Shown piece by piece: positions 48,295-61,732 of a stretch of 64,000 bases of DNA; position 1 is the first letter of the stretch; each line of letters starts with the position of its first letter. The stretch is from positions 372,001-436,000 of the forward strand of contig JAALGY010000054.1 of the NCBI GenBank assembly GCA_032358165.1, written 5' to 3'. A model generated the notes under the pieces. The model ran no database searches and was not told where the DNA came from. It saw nothing but the letters and a program-made list of their open reading frames with translations. Source of the stretch: Diplosphaera chodatii. Its lineage: Eukaryota; Chlorophyta; Trebouxiophyceae; Prasiolales; Stichococcaceae. A program made the translations under genes and the position numbers.

Positions 48295-51043
48295 ATGCGG
48301 CGGCGGACAGTGCAGCAGCTGCAGCCGCTGGTCCGACAGGCGAAGGACAGATGCCAGTCGCAATGTAGTGGACGCTGCTACGCCACAGAATCGTGCGCAG
48401 ATACTGCAGCAAGGCGCAGCAGCACCGCACCAGCACAACCGGCCGCTGCCGCTGCAAGGGTGGACTCAGGGCGGCATGCAACCACCAGCAGCAGCCACCT
48501 TTCCGGCTTCACGTCTTCGAGACCGAGCAGCCGCGCGTTTGCAGACACAGCAGGCAGCGTGCCAAGCCGAACGCTTGCAGGAAATCCAGCTGCGACCTTC
48601 CTTGCTACAGGGCCTGCCCGCTGGGGCGCTGCCCTGCGGCCGTTGGCAGCAACGGCCGTGAGCCAGCCTTGGCACCTTGGAGGGCAAAGTGTCCCGTACA
48701 GCGATGGCGGCAGTGCCCGCGGCTTTGCCAGCCAGCCCATCGGGCGCATCACCCCGGAGGGCTTCACGGAAAAGGCCTGGGAGGTACGGCTGTCATATTA
48801 CTGCTGATGTTGTCTCTCAAGCCTTGCGATGTACCGTGCTCAATGGCTTCCCAGCTCGAAAGCAGAGGGGCAGTAGCATTCTTGCCTGTTGTCTTTGTTC
48901 AGAGACAACAGGTATGTGCAGCCCTGCAGGCCATCACAACAGCGCCGCAGCTGGCGGCTTCTTCTGGCCAGCAGCTGGTGCAGCCGGAGCACCTGGCCAA
49001 GGCCCTCCTCGAGCAGGTGCAACACCAATTACGCATGCTCCGTCAACAGATGGTAGTTTCTGTCAGCATCTCCACTTCGAATGGCACAAATGTTGATCAA
49101 AGTGGATGCACGGCAACAATCCGCCGTGCAACCTCCGCAGTCAAAGATGGGACCAGGCATCATGCACAGTGATGGCGCCCAGAGCCAGATGTTTGGTTGT
49201 GTTGTGCTAAACATAACAATGTGGACTATATTCAGGGTTGGTCAAGTGCAGGTGGGCGGCATCGCACGGCGGGTGGTGCAGAAGGCGGGCGTTGAGCCGA
49301 CGGCGCTGCTGCACGCCCTGGACGCCTTCGTCGGGCGGCAGCCTAAGGTGTCGGGCGGCAACAACCGGCAGGCACGTCATCAGCCACATGCATTGCATGG
49401 AAGAAGTGGTATGGATTGACTCAAGAAGCCGTGCGACACTAGCTGCAGGTCGATTGCTGGCAACAGCTGTCAGCAATCACTTGGGTTCTGGTCCGTGCTG
49501 CTTCCAAATGTAGTCTGGCGTCTGACATCCGGCAAGGGTGCAGCTTGTGCTGCTTGGGTGCTATGCTTCTGCACTGCGGCCGGCCATCGACGTGCCAAAA
49601 CGCGTTCAAAGGTGAAAAATCCCTACTTGGGCTGTGCGGACTCGTGTCTATGTGGCGCCTGCAGACGATCTCCGAGGGGCTGGCGGGCGCGCTGCAGCGG
49701 GCGACCAATCTGCAGTCGTCCTGGGGCGATGACTTCGTGTCTGCTGAGCACCTGCTGCAGGTCAGCCTCTACGTGTGCTTGCATGATTGTCACATCCATT
49801 CCTGCTAAGAAACCCGACCCAGGGGACAGCTTAGCTGACGCATTGTGCAGGATCACAAGTCACAAGGGGTGGCATTTGATCAGTGAACCTTACAAAGCTG
49901 CAGTATTTGCTCTGGTCTGTGACTCCATGCGAGCAGTGCAGGCAGCATTCGAGGACCCGCGGCTGCAGCCCGCGCTACAGGAGGCGGGGCTGACTACGCA
50001 GAAGTTGGAGTCCGCCATCCAGGTAGGTGATGCAAAGGGAAGGCCATTGAAACACACAGAGCATTGTTGGGGTAAAACCCTTGCTCAGCTAGATGTTTGC
50101 ACACCTCTGGACATGGTCGGTGATAAGATAGTTGAAGCAGTGTTAGAGTGCCACCAGCCGTTTGGCTGTTTGTGTATGCCATGTGTGCCTCTGCACTCAC
50201 TGGCACAGCGTGCAGACTGCGGCGTATTGGTAACACCTGCTGGCAGCAGCTAATAAATCCTGCCAAAGCATGTGCCGTACGCCGCCGTCTGGTCAGCTGA
50301 TTGGACACCGCTTTGGCTGTCGATTTCAATATGCCTGCAAGTTGGACTGGTCAGCATCATGTGGTCAGTAGCACATCGTTTATAGTGTGGCCATGTGCAG
50401 TGAGCAGTACAACCCATGGGCATCGAGGTGGAGGGCATACGATGCAGTGCTATACCTTCTGCTTGATGTACAACCGTTTGTTCGTGCTGCACATCATTGC
50501 ATCCCAAGAAGAATAGGTACCTGAGCGTGTCATGCCACCACCGAAGCATGTGCAGGTAGTCTGCCAGGCTTCTGCTCAGCTCCCAAGAATACCAAACTTG
50601 CTCACAGTCACATGTGGCCACAGGAGGTGCGGGGGACTCAGAAGGTGACGAGCCAGAACCCGGAGGGCACACAGGAGGCGCTGTCCAAGTATGCACGCGA
50701 CCTGACCGCAGCAGCTGCTGAGGGCAAGCTTGATCCAGTGAGTCAGATCTGACTCGAGTAACCCAGATGCTCGATGTATGGGTGTCACCGTATGACAGCT
50801 TGTGCATCAGCCTGAAGAGCACTAAGGTTCAGTATCTTACTTCATGAAACATGCTGCATGCGTGCATTGAGGCAAGGCAAGATTTTTGTCGCTGCACATG
50901 AAAGCAGAAGTGAGCCCTGTCGCATGTACAGCACAAAATGCGTGGCCAATGCTGAGGGATACCTGCAGGTGATTGGCCGCGACGAGCACATCCGGCGCGC
51001 CATCCAGATCCTGTCGCGCCGCACCAAGAACAACCCTGTCATT

Positions 51044-51075
<32 letters not shown>

Positions 51076-51375
51076 TGTGGAGGGCCTGGCGCAGCGCATC
51101 ATCGCTGGAGATGTGCCATCGTCCCTACAGGTGTGTTCGACCGCATTGTGTGCCCTTCTGCGTACCGAAACTGCAGGCCATGAGCTGGCTGGCACGACAT
51201 CTGCATACAAGACCAGCACCGCAGAGAGAGCGTATGTGTGTGTGTATGTGCACAACAGCTTACTGCGAGGAAGTTATGTCCCTCCTTTATCACTGCACCG
51301 CTGATGACTTTGTACTGACCCTGGGTACATGAACTGCAGGACCGGACGATCATGGCGCTGGACATGGGGGCGCTC

Positions 51376-51416
<41 letters not shown>

Positions 51417-54400
51417 GAAGGCCGTCATCAAGGAGGTCACTGCGTCCAACGGCAAGATCGTGCTGTTCATCGACGAGGTGAGGTCTGTCAGATTGCCAAT
51501 GTCAGCATCACTATGTATTGTCACTGTGATCAAAATGCTGTCTACCGTCAAAACGCTGCAGTGGTGCTGTGACCTCAGCATCAGCACGCAGACCACCATG
51601 TGCTACACCCAGCCAAAGACTTGATACATACCGCCTGTGACATCGCCCCTTGTTGAACTTGGAGACTGGCATCAGTTGACTGATCATGTATGGTGTAAAC
51701 CGTGGTGTGCAGATCCACATGGTGGTGGGAGCCGGTGCGGGTGGCGGCGACTCTGGCATGGATGCAAGTGCGTCTCTCCATGGTCTTTCCATGGCAGCTG
51801 CATATGCAAGCAGAACGAGTAGCACCTGTGTGTGCAGTAGACCGCTCTGGAAGCAGAGCAAGTGCAAGCTGACAGGATGCGGATGTATCAGGATGGCACA
51901 TGGTCATGCACGTCTGCAGGCAACCTGTTGAAGCCAATGCTGGGCCGGGGTGAGCTGCGGTGCATCGGCGCAACCACCATCGCTGAGTACCGCAAATACA
52001 TTGAGAAGGTGATTTCCATCAACCGGTGCAGTAAGGCTTATACGGTGTGCCGTGCTGAACACATTGGCGCGGTGCAGAGCCGGCCTCTGGTCAGAGCTCA
52101 GCGCACGACCACCATCTGCATGTCTGCCTCAACGAATCAGGTCATATAGCACTGTGATCGGCAGCTTCCATCCTTCAGGACGCGGCCCTGGAGCGACGCT
52201 TCCAGCAGGTCATGGTGGAACCTCCCAGCGTGCTGGAGACGGTCTCCATCCTACGTGGGCTGCGTGAGAAGTGAGCCATGCCTCCTGGTGTCAATGCCAT
52301 TCATGGTCTCCCATGTAGCATGGGTATAGCAAGTTTGCCTGGGGGTGGAGGTGTGCAGAGTCTGCAAGCAAGTGCATCTGGGGCCGAGCAGACTCCAGAA
52401 GTGAGCAGTGAGCTCTGTTTCCACGAGCGTGGTGACGGCAGCATGCTGGCATGCTGATGTGCAGCATGCGATGTTGTGCACCCCTGGCAACAGAGTCTAG
52501 GTTGCCTATCAACCGACACACTGCCAAACCTTCACCTATGCCATCCACCAGCACCTGGCTGGGGCAATCACGAATGTTGCAACTTGAGCACTTGTGCCCC
52601 ACCTGTGCTCAGCTGATGGCTTCCATGTCCAGGTACGAGGTGCACCATGGGGTGCGCATCAGCGATGGCGCTCTGGTGGAAGCTGCCGTGGCCTCGGATC
52701 GCTATATAGCCGGCAAGTGCAGCATGTCCACAATTACATTGCCATGCAGCTGTAATGCATGTGTACATCATCAGTGCCTATCTGCAACTACGTGTACACC
52801 ATATCGCATGGCGACAGAGTCGGGTCCCATGTGATGTTCTGCAAGTAAGTTGCGATAGGCACTTGTCATTGCAGATGTGCTGTCCACTCGCACGCAGTGC
52901 CACATGTGGTTTTCTTCGCTGGCCAATATCATTTCTACTGTCAATCTGCAGACCGCTTCCTGCCAGACAAGGCGATCGACCTGGTGGACGAGGCGGCTGC
53001 GCGCCTCAAGATGGAGGCCACCAGCAAGCCTGAGGCGCTGGACGAGATCGAGCGCAAGGTGAACCCAGACAGCTGCCTCTCTGCGCCCGAGGCTTGCATG
53101 AGCTGCTGTCACAAATAGACTCCCTCTACATCTGTAGTTCACCAGGACCTGGTCATAAGTTCCGTGCATTGGTCATATGTGACGACTTGACCATGTGCTT
53201 TGAAAGACCTGGGAGTTTGCGAGCCGCAACTATCTCACGCATGCAACATCTTCGTGCAGGTGCGGCAGCTGGAGATGGAGCGGTTCAGTCTCGCAGGCAG
53301 CGCGGGCGGCGACCGAGCAGCCGCGGACCGCCTGGCCGCCCTGGACGCGCACCTCAAGGAGCTGCAGGACCAGCAGAAGGCGAGGCTGCTTCTTCCTCAT
53401 GCTGAGATGTGCAGCTGCAGGCGTGACGTGAGCAGCACATCATGCAGCCCGCGAGTGTCCTGGCTTCGCTGCCACCGTGCTATAACCAGAAACAAAAGAT
53501 GAACCTGCTGTTGGCCGGGGTGTGCATGTAGCGATTGCGTGTGCAACAAAATCTTGCCGTGAGGTGCCTTTCCAGCAAAGAAGCGAAAAGACATGTGCGC
53601 AGGCAACCACCTGACGGTGTCTAATGCCTCGCAGGAGCTGGCGGACAAGTGGGAGGGCGAGCGGGAGGCGATCGCCAGCGTGGCGCGGCTCAAGGAGGAG
53701 ATCGAGCGCGTGACCATCGAGGCGCAGGCCGCCGAGCGGGAGGCGGACCTGGGCCGCGCCGCCGAGCTCAGGTCGGGATTTAGGGTTTGGAGGGACGACC
53801 TCAAGTGGATGTGCAGTCGTCTGGGCATATGCTAGTTGCTCAAGTACTGCGCAGTCGAGACGCAGGCTGTTGGCGTACAGCATCTGCTGCGCATGATCCT
53901 AGCCTCGCCTGATTGCATAGCCTGTCAAGGTGGAACAGAGTTGTGATCCAGAGGCTGACCAACGCTGCTCGCCAGTGAGCTTGCGTGGTAAGCGCCCTGA
54001 CTTGAGCTCTGTTCTCACACTCTGCTGTCATGGTCGCTTTGCACTTCATGCACTGCTATAGATGACTGGCTCGGCTGCTGCTGTGTTGAGTTAGCTCATG
54101 GTACAGGCCATGCAGCCAGTTGACAAGCATGTAGTACCTGCAGATATGGCATGCTGCCGCGGCTGCGGGGGCAGCTGCAGGAGCAGGAGGCCGCACTCAA
54201 GGGTCGCGAGGTGAGGCCTACATCTCTGATGAGTCCCCTAGTCCACCGCCTGCTGCAACTCCAGACAGCATAAGTTGCCTTTGACAAACATGTTGCTGCT
54301 GCAGATGGGGCAGCGCATGCTGCGGGAGGAGGTCACGGCCGCAGACATCGCAGAGGTCACCGCCAAGTGGACCGGCATCCCGGTATGTAACATTCGGGAC

Positions 54401-57400
54401 ACCACATGCTCCTGCTCACTACCACTTGCCTTCGGTGTCTGCCACATGTGAGTGATCTCCTGAGGGTGTGTGAACGCATGCCTCCTGCAGGTGGCGCAGC
54501 TGCTGGCGCCGGAGCGCGAGAAGCTGCTGCACCTGCCCGAGGCGCTGCACCAGCGGGTGGTCGGGCAGGACCAGGCAGTGGACGCCGTCGCGGACGCCAT
54601 TCAGAGGCAAGCGTTCCGTCAGCATGTGTCGGTACCACTGCAGACCCACCTGCCTGCTGGCGTACTGCGCCATGTCCATGTTAGGCTGTGAAGGGTTTGA
54701 GATACCCTGCAGAGCGCTCCAGTTGGGAAACCGTGCAATGTGGCACATACTACAGAGCAGCAGTACGTTCAAGAATGACGAGTCAGATAAACAGGCTCTC
54801 ACCTGTGTCCGACACCAATTGCGACCTGCTGCAGATCGCGCATGGGGCTGTCGGACCCGGGGCGACCCATCGCTTCCTTCATGTTCCTGGGGCCCACGGG
54901 CGTCGGCAAAACCGAGCTGGCCAAGGTGAGTTGCTCCGGCTGCTGACAGTATTGAGGCACGAGTCGCATGTTTGGTCGCTCACTCCTTGCTCACATGCAT
55001 GCAACCCATTGATTGGAGCACCATTTGATGCTCTGCGTGACACCCACACTAGCCAATGCCAAGCAATATGCTCTGGGCTGGCTTGCGCGGGAGGTTGCTA
55101 AGGTCATCAAATGCTGGCGCAATGCAGAACATTTCTCAGACACTTGGCTAAGATCCAGCACCATGAAAATACAGACACTGAGACTTGACAAAAGAATTCA
55201 CAGGAGGTTATTGGTTGTCATGAGACGATGTTGACTACTCGTCCACGCAGGCGCTGTCGGCGCACATGTTCGCCAGCGAGAAGGCGATGATCCGGCTGGA
55301 CATGTCGGAATTCATGGAGCGCCACACCGTCGCCAAGCTCATCGGCGCGCCGCCCGGCTACATCGGCTTCGGCGAGGGCGGCCAGCTCACCGAGCAGATC
55401 AGGTGACGTCAAACTTGACACCTTATGGACTGGTCTGTGCTGGGTTCGCCAAGTGGCAGTCAGCGGACACCGCAGACCAGGTAGCCTGCGACGCTGCAAC
55501 AACCGAGCACAGGTACATTGCCTCTGGCAATGGTGGCAGCCGGTGTGGCAGCCTAGACATGGGGCAACGGACTGAGAGGTTCATGCAAGAGAGGCTGCCC
55601 AGAGAACGGCTCTCTCTGCCAGACCAAACATCTTAGCGACTGGCTGCTTATGCAGCCTATGCAGCCAGTTAGCTTGTGCAGGCTGTGCCGAGACTGCATG
55701 CAGCTCCACCTAGTAACCGAGTTTCCAAGCCTTCCACTAAGCGCGCTTGGGCCAAAGGCTCACCTATCATGCTTGCCACCTCGTGCGCAGCAGATCAGCG
55801 CATGGCACCACCATGTCTACTCAACTGCACACTCACATGTACACTTGACAGCCAGATGCTTGCCTGAGATCGGTGCGATCCCTGCAGGCGGCACCCGCAC
55901 TCAGTGGTGCTGTTTGACGAGGTCGAGAAGGTGAGCGCTGCGTCAGTCTGCAAATGCACTTGCTTGCCTGATAATAGCAACCCTTTGAATGTGATTTGAA
56001 GTTACTCTATAGGCGTAAAGGTATGTGTCATGGTTTGCGCTGGTTATCTGTGCTCATTTTGTGGATTTTGCTGTAGGCGCACCCGGATGTGATGAACGTG
56101 CTGCTGCAACTGCTGGACGATGGTCGCGTCACCGACTCTCAGGTCTGCCTGCATGTGAACAATCCGCTTTCTGTGTGTAGCTCCATCAGCTGTCTGTGGA
56201 ATGGCACTGCGCCAGTGTGGCATATCGACTAGCGTTACGAAGTCGCCACTGCGCCGTACGTCACGTGAATGGGTCCTGGCAGCACCAGTCCCCATGGCGA
56301 TGACGAGCGACGTCAGTGGCGGTCACTCGACGATATGACCAAATAAGGTCCTGCATCGTTCGTCACTCGCACATGCTCTGCCTCTCACTGGCCCAAAATG
56401 CTCCCCAGGGCCGCACGGTCAGCTTCCGCAACGCCGTCATCATCATGACCAGCAACCTGGGCAGCGCCGACATCCTGGCGGCTTCAAGAAGCGCGGCGGC
56501 GGGCGGCGGCGCCGACGAGGCGTTTTCGCTCCTGACCCGGGACCGCGTCATGGCGCAGGTGGGGCCTTCTGCTGCAGGGCATCATTATGTGCGATATTCC
56601 TGTCCAGTGAAAAGGTTGTGTGAAGGGAGGACCCAGGAGGGGCCTCCTCCACGACACAGGGCTGGTTTCCAGTGCCATCATGAGCGTTGGCATGGTATCA
56701 GAGCTGGGCAAGCTGCCATGCTGAGCTCCCGCCTTATGCGTTTGCACTCTGCACAGCATAGGTGTGGCGACTCCCATGGCTGTTTGACTGTGCCAATCAT
56801 TTACTGTGATAAATTGTGCTGGGTTTGTCAGTAGCCACATGCCACACTTCAGGCTTGCTCCTTGACCCATGACACCCTGCGGTGGTGTATCATCAGGTGC
56901 AGCAGCATAGAAAGGGTATCGGCAGGTGCATTGGTCTGCTGCCGTATGCGGCAGCTGACTGAAAACAGCTAATGGCTTTGTATACATAACCAATATTGCC
57001 TGCAGGTGCAGCAGCACTTCCGCCCTGAGTTCGTCAACCGCGTGGACGAATTCATCGTGTTCCAGGTGTCACCGATGATATACACCTTCCCACTGCTGTA
57101 TGTTGCCATGCGACTTTTGTCTGCAGCTGCAATGTGCGCCTTGCAACATGCACAGTGCTTACTATTGTCCATGTGCTGCAGGGGCTGGACGCCGCGCAGA
57201 TCCGCTCCATTGTGGCGCTGCAAGTGCGCGCTGCAGCGCTGCTGACTCATGCTCTGGTTTAGCGCTCTGTTTGAGCATCACATTACAATTTGACGGCTTC
57301 AAGAGGCTCTGCGTCGATGCTGGCAGTCCTCTCTTGACAGCTGTACCTGATCCCTGAAGTTTAAAACCCTGGCACTGCTGGACGGCAGGTGAAGCGGGTG

Positions 57401-58426
57401 GAGGAGCGGCTGCTGGCGCGGGGCATCCTGCTGCGGGTGGACGAGCCCGCGCTCGACTTCCTGGCGGGCCGCGGCTACGACCCCGCCTTCGGTGCGGGCC
57501 CGCACCCTGCCGGCCTTACTCCTTTGTGGGGTTGGTCCCATCACAGAGTGACCCCCTGCTTCCGCAGCTGTAGGCCAGGTGTCCCAGTTTTGCTGATGTA
57601 CGGCATGATGCTGTCGAACTACGGCGAACTACGGCGAAGGCAGACATGCATACCCCGTGGCAGGTGCGCGCCCCGTCAAGCGGACGATACAGCGGGAGCT
57701 GGAGTCTGCACTTGCAAAGGTACCTACTTGTTGTACTGCTGTTACTGAGCCATTTTCCAGGACTCTGATCAGGTCTAGGGCCATGCCATCCACCGCTGCA
57801 CAGTGCACTATACTCCTCTTGGGCATGCTGTTGCTGTGGGCATTGGCGGTACCAATGTCAAACAGCAACCCTGGCTCTGCAGGAGATGCTGCGGGGCTCC
57901 TTTGTGGAGGGTGACACAGTGGCGGTGACGGTGGCGACCAGCCACGATGGCCGCCCCACAGGGCTGGCGTTCTCTCGGGCGGAGGCCGGTGCGTATAGCG
58001 TCCTGCCAGCTCAAAACAATTCACGACCGTGCTAGCAGCTGCAGCAGGACTCACTTTGGCTCAAGTGCACGACACTGGTGGTTTCATGCATGACCTCGAC
58101 ATTGCAAGCAGCAACTGCCCAGACACATGGCATGGCGCACTTGGCAAAGTCCACACCACTTGTCGGGGCGGCCAGGGTTTGTTCGGCCAACGTCATCAGC
58201 ATCTGCTGGATGCCATTTCCTGCCATCAGCATGCCGCCACAGACGACCTGCATTGGCATCCAGTGCAGTGGTATGGCGGGAACACATTGCATTGTCTGTG
58301 CGTGCAGGTGATGGCCCACCGCCAGCACCTGTTGAGGACGCCGAGGTGATTGACGGGTACAGGGAGGCTGCGAGCTCGGCTGGCGCAGCAGCAGGCGGCG
58401 CCGCACCCGCAGCCGCTGCCGCTTGA
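48295..58426 (+). CDS. CLPB: Organellar ClpB chaperone (Hsp100 disaggregase)
   Basis: Hexameric AAA+ motor that pulls proteins out of aggregates with Hsp70, here in an organelle. Twenty-nine exons close to 1071 residues: 48295-48783, 48930-49016, 49252-49371, 49665-49760, 49942-50022, 50624-50737, 50969-51130, 51340-51477, 51713-51767, 51920-52008, 52179-52270, 52633-52712, 52952-53058, 53260-53379, 53635-53771, 54144-54210, 54305-54382, 54491-54606, 54835-54925, 55251-55402, 55888-55930, 56077-56142, 56409-56558, 57006-57065, 57182-57223, 57389-57491, 57664-57719, 57883-57988, 58308-58426. A presequence of about 150 residues precedes the Clp N domain ([17 protein letters not shown]). NBD1 has Walker A GEPGVGKT (356-363) and VLFIDE; the M-domain coiled coil spans about 570-690; NBD2 has GPTGVGKT (762-769) and [11 protein letters not shown]; then MTSNLGS and [11 protein letters not shown]. 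ClpP-binding loops are absent, as in ClpB. Mitochondrion and plastid cannot be told apart. Four introns use GC donors. Confidence 0.96.
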
Positions 58427-58981
58427 TGGCGAGCACAGATCAGCCAGATCAGCGGGCTCAGCGGGCCTTTGGTGCAATGCCGACCGTAGACGGGTGCACG
58501 TCATCCATGCAGCTGGGGCAGCGCTTCATACAGCTGAATCAAGCATCCAGCCGCACACGCTCGGCGACAGTCATGGCACAGCGCATTCGGGGTGGGAGAC
58601 AGACAGGATTACAGGAACAGCAGTGCTGCTGGTGTTGTGGCAAAGGTAGAAAGTGCACTGCATGTTTGAATGCATGCAGGTTGAACGCATGCAGTAGGAG
58701 GTTTCAGGAACTGTTACAATATCTGGAATGACAGTCAGCGATGTTCTGTCCTGCATAGTTTGCAGGAAGTTGCTCAGCTTTGCTATTTCCCGATCGAGGA
58801 GCATAGGCTGAGACCTGCTGCAAAACCACTAAATCCAGCTACAGAGTGCTCTGATGTCCTGTGTCCTACTGACAAATGACCAATCTCGGACTAAGAATCG
58901 CTACAGTGCGGCTGCAAACACCAATACCCCCAATGACCCTCGAAGTGCTGCAGCGGTGTTCGATGCCAATGTACCAATGTG
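58427..58981. other. Convergent 3' intergenic region
   Basis: Between the stops of ClpB (+) and the PAQR-type gene (-). TTACA at 58714-58718 and 58609-58613 are candidate minus-strand poly(A) signals for the latter; no TGTAA was found for ClpB. Nothing codes. Confidence 0.55.
58714..58718 (-). terminator. Candidate poly(A) signal for the PAQR-type gene
   Basis: TGTAA on the minus strand about 265 bases past the stop. A second copy lies about 105 bases further downstream at 58609-58613. Confidence 0.4.
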
Positions 58982-61102
58982 TCACTGCTGCTGTGATGCG
59001 AGCTTGGCTCTATACGCCAGGAAGCACCACTCCACGGTGTACTCGGCGACCACCTGCGGGCGGAAAGCAGGGCGGCAGAGCGTCACCAGACCTGAGAGCA
59101 CTCTACAGGTGGCGTGTGTCCGATGAGGCTCATCAACCACTCAGCAGCTCGGCATCAGGCACACAAACCCTCCTCCCACTGCAACCGGCATGTGCACCAT
59201 GTATGGCTCGTATACAGCCTCATATGACACTACCCAGCATGCGGATGCTGAACAGGCTCAACCTCGATCCACGGAGTCAACAGGGCCTCACCAGCGCGTG
59301 CATCCACTGGTGGCTGTTGCCCACCAGGTCGTAGCCGCCCGGCCGCCAGCGCTCCGGCAGGTGGCGCGAGTACAGCCAGCCCGCCAGGTACATCAGCAGC
59401 ACCACCGCCACCAGCATCGCCGCCTGCGGCCCCGGGTAGCCCTGCAGTGGTGCAACACGGAGTGCAGGTCATGCAAGGATGTTGAGAAACTTGAATGCTG
59501 CTGAAACAACTGCTGAAAGCACAACTGCTTGGCGGGAGTGATGAGGACACTTCAATACCCGCTTGCCCGTGATCGCCCTCACATGCGGTACTCTGCTCAA
59601 GCTTTCTGCTGGGACCTCTGCTCTCCTCAAGCCTGCTGCTCGGACTCACCCGCTTGGACACCTCCGCCGCCGCCGCCGCAAACATGGGGCAGCTGTAGCA
59701 CAGCACGATGCAGGCGACGTCGCGCGCCAGCTGCGGCTTGGGGATGTCCTTGATGCGGCGCATGAGGCAGGTGGACACCACGCTCCACGCCCAGTCGCCG
59801 ACGATCACGGCGGCATACACCGCGTAAGTCGTGGGCGCCTCAAACACGAACCAGGCCAGCGCCAGGCCCCGGGGGACTGCCAAGGCAAGAGAATTGTGAC
59901 GGTCAGCCGACATCGCCCTGTGCCCGTCGTCGGACATCATGGTATTGCTAGCTCAGCAACTCTTCTGGCTGAACACTCTTCCAGCTCCACAATGAAGTGC
60001 ATGGGTATATGCCAGTCTGTCAGCGCTCACTACCAATCGGAGCGCATGGCAGCTGGCAGCCAACGTGCACAGTATCTCATGACTGCACTGAAGCCAGCTG
60101 GGTGCGGGGCGCACAAGCCGCTGTGTGCCGCCCTCACCGCCGCAGGTGAGGATGAAGAACACGTCCAGCGTGCGCAGCACGTCGCGCGTGCGCTCCGACA
60201 CCCCGATCATGGCGTGCAGCGCGATGGAGAAGGGGGCGTGCGGCAGCGCCGACGCCGCCATCAGCGCCCACGGCTCCCAGTGCTGCGGGTAGCGCGCCCT
60301 GCAGCGATCGGGGGCGGGCTGCTCAGGCGCATGTCGCACAGACGACTGCTGTGCCCAGCGCGCGCTTCTCGCTGCGGCTGAGGCGGTGTGCGCTGCAGTG
60401 CTAAGGGTGTGTGTAAGTGGTAGACATTCCAGCAGGAAGAGATGCATCACCTGGCCAGCGACCAGAGGCAGCATGAGATGAGAAGGCCGGCGATCATGGT
60501 CCACGCGTTCAGCGTCTCGTTGTTCCAGCCGAAAATCGTGTGCCGCACTGACGCCAGGTGCGTGCCCCCTGCACTGGCGCCAGCCGTGTTCAGGGCGCAC
60601 TGCAATGCTCACATCGCAAGGAGACAGCGTCAAGCGAGACATTACTCAGGGTGAGGATAGCAATGGACATCGCAACAGAAAGCTCTGCACCTATGTAGTA
60701 GCCGGACAATATGAACTCGCGGCGCAGGTAGCCCGGCGCCTCATCAAAGCTGACGCAGACGCCGTCGACCCGGCCCGCCTTTGCCGCCGCCTCTGCAGTG
60801 TCCAGCTGCTGCTGCGCCGCCTGCATGCTGTCCTGCCGCTGCGTGAAGGACAGGCGCGAGCGCAACCCAGAGTGCTGGATGTCCGTCCCCGCTTGGCTGC
60901 AGCAGCGCAGCGCGTCTGTGATTCTCCTTGGTGTGGCTGGACATGCTTGGGCATGTCAGCGGGCGTGCAGGCTTCCTCAAGAAGGTTGGGGAGACTCCGA
61001 CTGCGATCACCTTCTGTCGTCGAAGGAGTGACGGAAGACCATGCCGGCCAGCCGGGCGGGGCTCGGCGGCTGCCGCAGCTCATCTGACAGCGAGTGCGCC
61101 AT
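58982..61102 (-). CDS. PAQR / adiponectin-receptor-like heptahelical membrane protein (hemolysin III superfamily)
   Basis: Seven exons (61102-61011, 60896-60691, 60568-60451, 60298-60138, 59876-59650, 59441-59292, 59053-58982) close to 341 residues. The order of conserved blocks is that of the PAQR family: SFDEAPGYLRREFILSGYY at about 80-98, then HNETLN-like WNNETLNAWTMIAGLLIS, several membrane helices (LALAWFVFEAPTTYAVYAAV, MLVAVVLLMYLAGWLYS), and ERWRPGGYDLVGNSHQWMH before the last helix. The SHQWMH pair of histidines matches family metal ligands. The animal proteins are metal-dependent ceramidases or receptors, and the plant homologues (HHP) act in stress and sugar signalling; the role here is inferred only at family level. 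It begins MAHSLSDELRQ in the first exon. It is divergent from DPH1, about 630 bp away. Confidence 0.88.
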
Positions 61103-61732
61103 GCTGCCGCCAGATGCCCCCGCAGATTCCACAGTTGCGAGTTGCCCCTTGCCGCTGCTGCAGCAGCCTCTACCTAGCTATGCGGTCTCACTAAGACTGT
61201 TGAGGTGACTGCAGGTCCTGCCACAGGTTGCAGGATCGTGCAAAGACCAGATCGTGAGCCTGCTCCTCCCCAAGCCCAGCCACAGTACGCGGGATTGAAG
61301 GGTACAATAGCACGCTTCGATCAACTATGAAGGCTTTGAATAGCTTTTGACACAGCAACGAGCAGCAATTGCTGCTGAATCGATGACAAGGTACCTTCGC
61401 GTAGGTAGGACCACTACCAATTCACACCTCGCAACAGCACTTGAGCACGCCGTGGGCCTGCGAGGCACCGAACACTCCAGTCCAAGACGGTGCAAAGGCA
61501 GCACAATGGACGAATGCGATCCAGCGCACGGTGCCCAGCTGCTGGGCGAAGCCGGTGACGCATGCTTAGGTCATCGAACATGAGTCATGCTGACGATGCC
61601 AAGCTGCAAGCCCAGCAATGCAGCCGCTTGATGCGCAGTGGTTCAGTCGCGTAAGCACTTGTGAAGCTTGCTTCGGCATACCGTCGACACGGACAAGCAT
61701 GCAAGCTCAGCCGCACTAGTAGCACTGCAGGG
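61103..61732. other. Divergent promoter region between the PAQR-type gene and DPH1
   Basis: 630 bases between the two start codons. It should contain both promoters. No recognisable motif, RNA gene or coding frame is seen. Confidence 0.5.

Noticed and set aside
53779..53788. TTTAGGGTTT, about 1.4 plant-type telomere repeats, in a ClpB intron
   Set aside because: Ten bases is too short to call an interstitial telomere tract. It lies 25 kb from the TRF-like genes and is probably chance.
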